Origin: Undibacterium umbellatum
GTDB lineage: Bacteria; Pseudomonadota; Gammaproteobacteria; Burkholderiales; Burkholderiaceae_D
Assembly (NCBI RefSeq): GCF_014284125.1
Contig: NZ_JACOFX010000004.1
Location: forward strand, 62,001-126,000
DNA length: 64,000 nucleotides
Direction: 5' to 3'
In this document: piece after piece, positions 57,951 through 64,000 of the stretch
How positions within the stretch are numbered: the stretch's first letter is position 1
How the letters are laid out: each line of letters begins with the position of its first letter
Translations under genes and position numbers: made by a program
The notes under the pieces: generated by a model
What the model saw: only the letters and a program-made list of their open reading frames with translations
Told to the model about the DNA's origin: nothing
Databases searched by the model: none

Positions 57951-58799
57951 TTAAAGTAACGGTTTATCCTGCGGACAATACTTGTACGGCGAGAGTACCT
58001 TCACCGCATTGTCTGCCACGAGACGTAACTGGTGTTGCACTTGTGGACTGATATCTGAAGGAGCAATGTCAGGTAGTGACGAAGGCAATTTTCCTGACAG
58101 CGTCGCGTACAAGACGAAAGCCGTCAGTTGCGCGCCAGCTGGTGCCGAATGGTTGCCATCGTCAGCATACAAAGACAAGTCAGGGCGGTCTTGCAAAGCA
58201 AGATCCCACGCCTGACCAATCGGCGCGATACAAGCGGGAGCCTGTTCAGCGATCTTGACATGCTGAGCAAAGATACGATCAGTCTCCGCGATGCCCCTCC
58301 GCGGCCATTCTGGAAAAAGCACTGGCAAGGCATTGGATTTACGCGCCAAACCAACCAAAGTGATTGCTTCAGCAATGGAATAAGAATTGACGCCCGAGCT
58401 ACTGTATTTCTGTGCCTGCAGAATAACAGCATTCCATTTCTGATTATTGAGTAAAGCTAGCGTGGGCTCATACTTCGAGTGTTCGTCAAGAAACAAACTC
58501 GCCGGAGCTGCAACGACCGAAATGGTCTTTCCTGGATGCGCAACGCGCATTATCGCCTCTAACCGCGCTGACACATTGTTGAAAAGGGTATGGCTATTCC
58601 CGATCATCAAAACCTTGATTTCAGCGTTGCCCGTGCCAGCGCCCGTGTCAACGCCCGCAGTGTTCACCGAATTACCAGACGTTGCCTGCGATCTGTCTGA
58701 ACCGCCGCCACAAGCCATCAGCAACAAACCCATCAATAAAGAAAATAACAGTCGATGCAGGCTATTGCGCCGTTGGTCGTAAAAATTCCCACATATCAT
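57951..58799 (-). CDS. SGNH/GDSL hydrolase-like lipoprotein
   Basis: 282 residues. The signal sequence ends in a lipobox (LLLMAC), so the protein is probably lipid-anchored. Block I is MIGNSHTLFNNV (Ser of GNSH), and the C-terminal block V is DDGNHSAPAGAQL with Asp and His. Overall layout matches SGNH-fold esterases of the DUF4886-like group. These hydrolyse ester bonds in polysaccharides or lipids; the substrate is unknown. Confidence 0.8.
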   Translation of the reverse strand: MICGNFYDQRRNSLHRLLFSLLMGLLLMACGGGSDRSQATSGNSVNTAGVDTGAGTGNAEIKVLMIGNSHTLFNNVSARLEAIMRVAHPGKTISVVAAPASLFLDEHSKYEPTLALLNNQKWNAVILQAQKYSSSGVNSYSIAEAITLVGLARKSNALPVLFPEWPRRGIAETDRIFAQHVKIAEQAPACIAPIGQAWDLALQDRPDLSLYADDGNHSAPAGAQLTAFVLYATLSGKLPSSLPDIAPSDISPQVQHQLRLVADNAVKVLSPYKYCPQDKPLL

Positions 58800-59209
58800 T
58801 TGTCATTCTCCTTGATGTCGGCGCTTGGATGTAGGCCCAGGAAAGCAGCTTATGTCGTACCAACTTCTTGAAAAGAAATCGAATCGAAAAATCGTTTCTC
58901 AAGATACGCAGTTGCAGAAAACCCACGTGATCGTTGTGGCTGCACACGTGCCTTCGTTCTACGGCCAGCAATAGCCTAATCGCATCGAACGATAGGGGTG
59001 ACACGGCCTATTTTCGCAAAGTCATTCTGATTGCTGGCGCTTGCGTTTAGCTCAGATTATACAACACATTTTTTCGCGCTTATTTGGCAATTTCAAGGGT
59101 TTTTACAGAGGGCGAAAGGGATGCAGCGAGCAAATCCAGGACGATACTGAATGGGTCAAGATCCATCGTGGTGAAAGATTAATTGTCTACCATGCCTCTA
59201 TCGGTTAGG
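58800..59209. other. Intergenic region
   Basis: About 410 bp upstream of the lipoprotein gene. No supported gene, terminator or repeat seen. Confidence 0.4.
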
Positions 59210-59604
59210 CTAGGTATTGACTGCGCTCCTCAACCAAAAACATTCCCCCACGTCTGGTAATTCACGCACGACAAAGCCGCGTCTTTCCAGTACACGGCGT
59301 AATTTCAGGTTGGGCTTGGCACAATGTACGGCGTGCACACGCCATTCCAGAAACTGCAAACCTTCACGTTGCGCATAGCGGTTGGCCAATGATGCCAGGG
59401 CGGGTAAAGCGCCTTCGCCGCCACCATCAACGTGCGCCAGTTCCATAATGAGGGTGTCACCAGAAACGCAAAGCGGCCCAGCATGTTGGCTGACCCGGCC
59501 TTGAAGACCAGCGCTTCGTCGCTGAGTATGATGGACTGCATCAGTTCAGCAGGAAGGTTCAGGATTTCGTCGGTGGTGTAGCCTTCCAGCAGTATGTTTG
59601 ACAT
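59210..59604 (-). pseudogene. Frameshifted GNAT-like gene
   Basis: The frame from ATG 59604 begins MSNILLEGYTTDEILNLPAE and continues through GSANMLGRFAF. It then changes frame: the second frame (ending at 59210) carries TLIMELAHVDGGGEGALPAL and the GNAT-like end NLKLRRVLERRGFVVRELPD. Adding one T to the three-T run (minus strand, 59464-59466) would restore one frame of 131 codons. Either a natural frameshift or a sequencing error. Confidence 0.7.
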
Positions 59605-59684
59605 GGGTTTGACGTATGATCAATATTGGTTATCGATCATAACAAAATTCAGTCAGTCGAGGGGACGTAACAGAGTGAGGGACT

Positions 59685-59736
59685 GATCTGACATTCATAC
59701 ATTTTCAAACCGGCGGGAGATTGCGCGATCGCTAAT
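59685..59736. repeat. Intergenic repeat GATCTGACATTCATACATTT (copy A)
   Basis: 52 bp; similar to the copies at 60061-60114 and 60754-60806. Shared features are the start G(A/G)TCTGACAT, then CATACATTTTCAA, then a GC-rich centre and the end GCTAAT. Confidence 0.6.
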
Positions 59737-60037
59737 AGCTCCCAGGGGTTACTTGGGTAGTTATCTTAAAATTTTGCCCGAGTTCCTTCTGCAATCTTCC
59801 AGCCAGGCGCTCGCCAGCCGTTATGAAATTGCGCTCGTGATCTGCATTTTTAAAGCCTGAATTTAGCGGATCTTCAGTATTTAATGTTTCCGTATATTCG
59901 TCTCCCCACAATGAAAGTAGATTTTTCAGTTCATCTGAAATGGGGAGGCTGTCGTGGTCAATGTTCCCAATCTCCCCCGGTGAAGCCTCCCATAAGGGGA
60001 AACAGTTGTAGTCAGCCATTAATTTGATCATTCTCAT
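59732..60037 (-). CDS. Hypothetical protein
   Basis: 101 residues (M7 is an alternative start). Soluble and acidic, with LPISDELKNLLSLWGDEYTE and a helical C-terminal part (ERLAGRLQKELGQNF). Flanked by copies of the repeat at 59685 and 60061. No family recognised. Context suggests a small accessory or immunity-like gene, but this is not supported by similarity. Confidence 0.6.
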   Translation of the reverse strand: MRMIKLMADYNCFPLWEASPGEIGNIDHDSLPISDELKNLLSLWGDEYTETLNTEDPLNSGFKNADHERNFITAGERLAGRLQKELGQNFKITTQVTPGSY

Positions 60038-60060
60038 TTTTTACCTACGGCGATGGTACA

Positions 60061-60114
60061 GGTCTGACATCCATACATTTCCAACCCGGCAGGCGATCAT
60101 GCCGTGGTGCTAAT
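60061..60114. repeat. Intergenic repeat (copy B)
   Basis: 54 bp starting GGTCTGACATCCATACATTT and ending GCTAAT; lies between the two hypothetical genes. Confidence 0.6.
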
Positions 60115-60718
60115 CTTCAGTAGGAGTCAGATAACTGAGCTTCTCTGTGTCCCACCCATTAGTTTCTTTTCTTCGCCAAGTCAGTTGCCCTAACAACCCA
60201 CCCTCGCTGTCATACAAGCGAATATTGGCTGCGCTAAGCACTCCAGGACCGGGCCCGCAATATGGGCCAATATGCAGCGTCTCGCCTTCTATGAAACCAA
60301 AATCGCACTCAGCATGTTTGATCAAGGGCTGCGCAACGTCAAGATATTGAAAGTTCGTACCGCCACAACAGAGTACCCGTGGTGCATGGCGGCGTGCCAT
60401 TCTCCAGCGGAGATAATGACCGACTTCGCTTACGACTTGTTCAGAATCCATAAATGCTGAATGCAGAGGATAGTCTATCTCTTTCCCGGCACGTGCAGCG
60501 CCATAGGCGTTTTCAAAGTCGCGCAATGGAAGTATGTCTTCGGCAGCGCATAAGCATGCACAATCCTTGCACCAGGCAGGCCGCAGCGGGATTTCAAGTA
60601 ACTGGCTATCTTCCACTTGTTGTCCCATGGCTACCGAACCCAAGTAGTAATAAGCCTCGCGAAACGGCGCTCGAAAAGTTGTCTGGCAACTGGAACAGCG
60701 AAATTCATTAGGAAACAT
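60110..60718 (-). CDS. Hypothetical protein with Cys pairs
   Basis: 202 residues. CSSC (8-11) and CKDCAC (about 50-55) form a zinc-ribbon-like arrangement. The middle part (VGHYLRWRMARRHAPRVLCC) is helical and the end is strand-rich. Flanked by repeat copies B and C. No family recognised. Confidence 0.6.
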   Translation of the reverse strand: MFPNEFRCSSCQTTFRAPFREAYYYLGSVAMGQQVEDSQLLEIPLRPAWCKDCACLCAAEDILPLRDFENAYGAARAGKEIDYPLHSAFMDSEQVVSEVGHYLRWRMARRHAPRVLCCGGTNFQYLDVAQPLIKHAECDFGFIEGETLHIGPYCGPGPGVLSAANIRLYDSEGGLLGQLTWRRKETNGWDTEKLSYLTPTED

Positions 60719-60753
60719 ATATGCTACTCACAAGTATTCGGTGGTACGGGCCA

Positions 60754-60806
60754 GGTCTGACATTCACACATTTTCAACTCTGCGGGGCAATGACGCGATT
60801 GCTAAT
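60754..60806. repeat. Intergenic repeat (copy C)
   Basis: 53 bp starting GGTCTGACATTCACACATTT and ending GCTAAT; third copy in 1.1 kb. Confidence 0.6.
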
Positions 60807-61001
60807 CACCCCGAAAGATAACACTTTGCAGCAGATTCCTCGAACTACCTCTGTGCTTACTCGGTGTCTCTGTGTCTCTGTGGTGAGTGGTTTGCATGAC
60901 CGTTGCAGAGCGTCACATCACGCCAAGCCTGCGATTGACGCTATGCCAATCGCACTTGCGGGTATAGCGAATGGCTTTTGCATCGGGCACAATAGAGCGC
61001 A

Positions 61002-61448
61002 CTACTCACGCCGCAGCACATAGCCTGTTGCCGCAAACGTTTCATTGCCCACCAGCTTGCCCTCAGAACGGGAGTGGACTTTGAAACCTTCGCTCAGGTA
61101 CAAAGCCAGTGCGGCTTCGTTGCCTTCCAGGACTTCTGTATCAAGCTTGCCATCAAGCGCGGCGATGGCGTGGCGCAGCAATTGCCTGCCTATGCCTTGC
61201 TTGAACATGGCCGGGTCTACATACAGCCAGGTCAATTCGTCTTCTGACCAGCCTGCAAAGCCTTGTACTTGGCCATGCACTTCAGCCACCACCAATGCGC
61301 CATCGAACAAGCCTTCATTTTCGCCGGTTTGCTCCAGCGTTAAAAACGCATCCATCAAGCCCGCTGCCTGCAATTCAAAGACACGCGCGGCATCATGGAT
61401 GACGCACAGGCGCTCCCAGTCGCTGGGTAAATAGGGTCGTATGTTCAT
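61002..61448 (-). CDS. GNAT-family N-acetyltransferase
   Basis: 148 residues from ATG 61448 (MNIRPYLPSDWERLCVIHDA); the frame extends to 61601 but that part has no coding character. The acetyl-CoA-binding signature is FKQGIGRQLLRHAI, and the typical end motif is DTEVLEGNEAALALYLSEGF. GNAT enzymes acetylate amines of small molecules or proteins. Substrate unknown. Confidence 0.88.
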   Translation of the reverse strand: MNIRPYLPSDWERLCVIHDAARVFELQAAGLMDAFLTLEQTGENEGLFDGALVVAEVHGQVQGFAGWSEDELTWLYVDPAMFKQGIGRQLLRHAIAALDGKLDTEVLEGNEAALALYLSEGFKVHSRSEGKLVGNETFAATGYVLRRE

Positions 61449-61759
61449 TTGTTTTTTTATTGTTGGAAATGGGCCGATCAATGTAAAGGATAAACCAGCG
61501 ATTGACAACTTGCACTGGCATGATTGCTGCGTTTCCACCTGCAATATGAATGCCGATGTGTGGAAAAAATCACTCGCCATAGATAAGGCAGCAATCAGCA
61601 ATTTATTTCCATTCGCAGCAGCGTTGAATTTGTGGTTTGTTTCGGTTTTCGTGGGGAGTAGAATAGACGTGTTAGTGTGGCGTGCAGCTCGTCAAACATC
61701 GTTGGCAGAGAACATCCCCCTCTTTGCAAGCCCTTTCCCTTTTGGAGTTAACTGCAATA

Positions 61760-62203
61760 ATGCTCATCTTTGGCACTAAATTCTTTGGACACGTTGAAAC
61801 GATTGATGACCGCATTCATATTGCAACGCGTTTCCATCACTTGCTTTTTATTCCGCTCATTTATCAGGGCAGCTTTATTGTGCTGGATGAGAGCCAGGCG
61901 CTGCGCATTGCCATCAACTTGAAGTCGATTGCCTTTGCCTACCTCAGATTGTCGCTGGTTGCAGTCATTATTTATGCGACGCTCGTTTTGATGGTGATGC
62001 TTTCCTCCTCTCCCATCGAGCTTGATGCATGGATTGCTGCGGCAGGGAGCGCCGCTGTCATCATCCTGTCATTCGTGGCTGTGTATTACAGTTTTCAATT
62101 TGGAAAAGCAAGCGAACAAAAGAAAACCCAGCTACTGGAAATGCTTGCGCAAAACAGGGCAGATATCATGCCTATCGTTAATGCGCAAATGCGTCTCTTT
62201 TGA
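61760..62203 (+). CDS. Hypothetical membrane protein
   Basis: 147 residues from ATG 61760, downstream of GGAG. At least three hydrophobic segments (FHHLLFIPLIYQGSFIVL, LSLVAVIIYATLVLMVML, AAVIILSFVAVYYSFQF) and a charged end. Segment IHIATRFHHLLFIPLIYQ recalls small inner-membrane unknowns with a zinc-ribbon partner. Function unknown. Confidence 0.65.
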   Translation: MLIFGTKFFGHVETIDDRIHIATRFHHLLFIPLIYQGSFIVLDESQALRIAINLKSIAFAYLRLSLVAVIIYATLVLMVMLSSSPIELDAWIAAAGSAAVIILSFVAVYYSFQFGKASEQKKTQLLEMLAQNRADIMPIVNAQMRLF

Positions 62204-62394
62204 AGCGTGGGTGGGGCGTCTGCTTTGCAGGATACGTTGTACCTCACCCTGCCCTTGATAGCAATCACGCCCTCTGCGGAGCATGTTTTTTGCGTCAGAC
62301 ACAATTAAGCAGCCTCTGCCCCTGATGTTCTTTGATTAATGAAAGAAATTGATTACACTTACAAGCTGGCAATTCTCGCTGGTTTTTCAAGAAA

Positions 62395-63051
62395 GTGATC
62401 GCGCCCATTACCTCTGCCCACAAATTGATCGTCTGCCATGAGTGTGACCTGATCTGCATGGACTTGCCGCTGGCGACGGGTGAAGCCGCGAGCTGCCCGC
62501 GTTGCGGGGCGACGCTGTACAGGAATGGCAGCGCCAGTGTCGACCTGGCGCTGGCGCTGGCTCTTACCTCGGTGATTTTGTTATTGCTCTTGAATAGCTT
62601 CCCGCTGCTGTCGCTCAAGGTGCAGCAAGTCACCCGCGACACCACCTTGTTGCGTGCGGCCCTGACAATGTGGGACGATGGCATGCATCTCTTGTCGCTG
62701 CTGGTGATCGCGACCACCATGCTGGCACCGGCCATGCAGATATCGGTCGCCATTTACTTGCTGTGCGTGATCAGGTTTGGTGACGCCAGCCGGGCGCTGG
62801 GCGCACCTTTGCGCGCTTTGCAAACCCTGCGGCCTTGGAATATGGTGGAGATTTTCATGCTGGGCTTGCTGGTGTCGCTGGTCAAGCTGCAACATATGGC
62901 TGACATTGTCATCGGCCCTGCCTTGTGGTCATGCGCGTCGCTGATCTTTTTTTCGGCGGCACTGACATCGGTACTGACACCGCGCAATGTCTGGCTATGG
63001 GCGCGTGCGGCAGACAACAAGACTGCACCTACCGGGGTGACGCATGGTTGA
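62395..63051 (+). CDS. pqiA: PqiA-family membrane protein, first half-type
   Basis: 218 residues from a GTG at 62395. A zinc-ribbon-like motif CHECD...CPRCGATL lies at the N-terminus and four hydrophobic segments follow, as in one repeat of E. coli PqiA/LetA. In many betaproteobacteria PqiA is split into two genes, as here. The complex with PqiB carries lipids across the envelope. Overlaps the next gene by 8 bp. Confidence 0.85.
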   Translation: MIAPITSAHKLIVCHECDLICMDLPLATGEAASCPRCGATLYRNGSASVDLALALALTSVILLLLLNSFPLLSLKVQQVTRDTTLLRAALTMWDDGMHLLSLLVIATTMLAPAMQISVAIYLLCVIRFGDASRALGAPLRALQTLRPWNMVEIFMLGLLVSLVKLQHMADIVIGPALWSCASLIFFSAALTSVLTPRNVWLWARAADNKTAPTGVTHG

Positions 63052-63706
63052 TCACCCGCCAGAACACCGCTACATCCCCGTTGCTGGCCTGGCCGGCCAG
63101 ACTGGTGCTGCTGCCGGCCTGATCAGTTGCGATATTTGCGAAACCTTGTGCTGCACCCATGACGACGCTGCCACCCATTGCCCCAGTTGCGGTGCCTCCC
63201 TGCATTTGCGCCACAAAGACAGCCTGACCAAATCACTTGCCTATCTGGTGGCGGCGACGATCTTGTATATACCCGCCAATCTCTTGCCGGTCATGCAAAC
63301 CAATACCATTTTTGGGACGCAGGATGACACCATCATGAGCGGGGTGCTGGTGCTCTTGCATACAGGCTCGTGGCCGCTGGCGCTACTGGTCTTCTTTGCC
63401 AGTATCGTCGTGCCCTTGCTCAAACTGTTTTCCATCAGCCTGCTGCTGTACACCTGCTGGAAAAAATCCACCTGGAACGCGTTGCAGCGCACCCAGTTAT
63501 TCCGCATGGTAGAAGCCGTGGGCCGCTGGTCGATGCTGGACGTGTATGTGGTGACGGTGCTGGTGGCGTTGGTGCAGTTCAAGTCCCTGGCAGCGATACA
63601 CCCTGGGGGTGGCGCGCTGGCTTTTGGTGCTGTCGTGGTGCTGACGATGTTGTCGGCACAAAGCTTTGATTCACGTTTAATCTGGGTAGCAAAGTCGCAT
63701 GAGTGA
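63044..63706 (+). CDS. pqiA: PqiA-family membrane protein, second half-type
   Basis: 220 residues. The zinc-ribbon-like CDICETLC...CPSCGASLHLR and four membrane segments (YLVAATILYIPANLLPVMQT, LVFFASIVVPLLKLFSISLL) match the second PqiA domain. Its start overlaps the first half-gene, and its end overlaps pqiB. The two halves should form the same unit as full-length PqiA. Confidence 0.88.
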   Translation: MVDHPPEHRYIPVAGLAGQTGAAAGLISCDICETLCCTHDDAATHCPSCGASLHLRHKDSLTKSLAYLVAATILYIPANLLPVMQTNTIFGTQDDTIMSGVLVLLHTGSWPLALLVFFASIVVPLLKLFSISLLLYTCWKKSTWNALQRTQLFRMVEAVGRWSMLDVYVVTVLVALVQFKSLAAIHPGGGALAFGAVVVLTMLSAQSFDSRLIWVAKSHE

Positions 63707-64000
63707 TCCAACTTCTGAACATCCTGGCACGCCTGCAGCAGACCAGTCCGCACCGACTGGTGAAACTGTTGTTACTGTTGATGCAGTCGACGCTGTCGTG
63801 CCCGCCGTCAAGGTCCGGCCAAGGCGACGCCTGCCCTCCTTTGTCTGGGCGGTGCCTGTCATTGCGGCCCTCATCGGTGTCTGGCTGGTGGTACAAGGCA
63901 TTACCAGCCAGGGGCCGGTCATCACCATCAACTTTAAATCAGCCGAAGGGCTGGAGGCAGGCAAGACCAAACTGCGCTATAAGGATGTCGATGTTGGCCA
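63699..64000 (+). CDS. pqiB: PqiB/LetB-like MCE (MlaD) protein, partial
   Basis: The first 100 codons, cut by the window edge. A 55-residue polar N-terminus is followed by one membrane helix (FVWAVPVIAALIGVWLVV) and the start of an MCE domain (GPVITINFKSAEGLEAGKTK, LRYKDVDVG). PqiB forms stacked MCE rings bridging the envelope for lipid transport. It starts with ATG at 63699, overlapping the previous gene by 8 bp. Confidence 0.9.
   Translation, partial: MSDPTSEHPGTPAADQSAPTGETVVTVDAVDAVVPAVKVRPRRRLPSFVWAVPVIAALIGVWLVVQGITSQGPVITINFKSAEGLEAGKTKLRYKDVDVG

Overview
The window looks like chromosomal DNA of a betaproteobacterium of the order Burkholderiales, probably Oxalobacteraceae. The reasons are moderate GC, dense short operons, split PqiA genes, an IorAB-type molybdenum hydroxylase, a MASE1 hybrid kinase and many REP-like intergenic palindromes. 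The genus cannot be fixed from sequence alone. No rRNA, tRNA, CRISPR array, phage or intact transposase was seen. The mobile DNA consists of small non-autonomous inverted-repeat elements.

Layout. 0.1-3.3 kb: an MFS exporter divergent from an SgrR-like regulator, with a MITE-like element between them. 3.5-13.3 kb: Sel1 and TPR repeat proteins, small paralogous membrane proteins, a DEDDh exonuclease, a cyclic-nucleotide-binding protein and several unknown genes. 13.4-18.4 kb: an AraC regulator divergent from a (2Fe-2S)/molybdopterin oxidoreductase pair and its XdhC-type maturation factor. 19.0-21.2 kb: a cluster of REPIN-like elements around a SUKH-type gene and its truncated tandem copy. 21.2-26.3 kb: unknown genes and an array of paralogous membrane proteins. 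26.4-32.5 kb: a ferritin-like / DUF692 (MNIO) / DUF2063 operon lying between a rearranged fragment and an intact copy of a SulP transporter gene. 33.6-37.2 kb: a VirK/YbjX protein, a rifampin ADP-ribosyltransferase gene with a broken 3' end, and a HipA/HipB pair in reversed order. 37.3-42.7 kb: a large hybrid histidine kinase with a MITE-like element at its 3' end, then a REC-GGDEF diguanylate cyclase. 42.9-49.2 kb: two Ala-rich secreted proteins, an ABC-2 transporter operon and a TPR/TonB_C protein. 49.6-51.5 kb: an archaeal-type aspartyl-tRNA synthetase behind what looks like an asparagine-codon leader-peptide attenuator. 51.7-57.9 kb: a class C beta-lactamase-fold hydrolase, a sedolisin (S53) protease with two PPC domains, and unknown genes. 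58-61.4 kb: an SGNH lipoprotein, a frameshifted GNAT-like gene, two unknown genes punctuated by a three-copy repeat, and a GNAT enzyme. 62.4-64.0 kb: pqiA-pqiA-pqiB, cut by the window edge.

Two regions stand out. The first is the MNIO operon: the ferritin-like protein carries a Cys-rich tail with a CKGLGGC motif like that of bufferin-type MNIO substrates, so it may be an unusually large substrate. The second is the aspS leader: a 56-codon ORF with five Asn codons in eight positions, followed by an intrinsic terminator, lies just upstream of a tRNA synthetase suited to making Asp-tRNA(Asn). Both are inferences from sequence and need experimental support.
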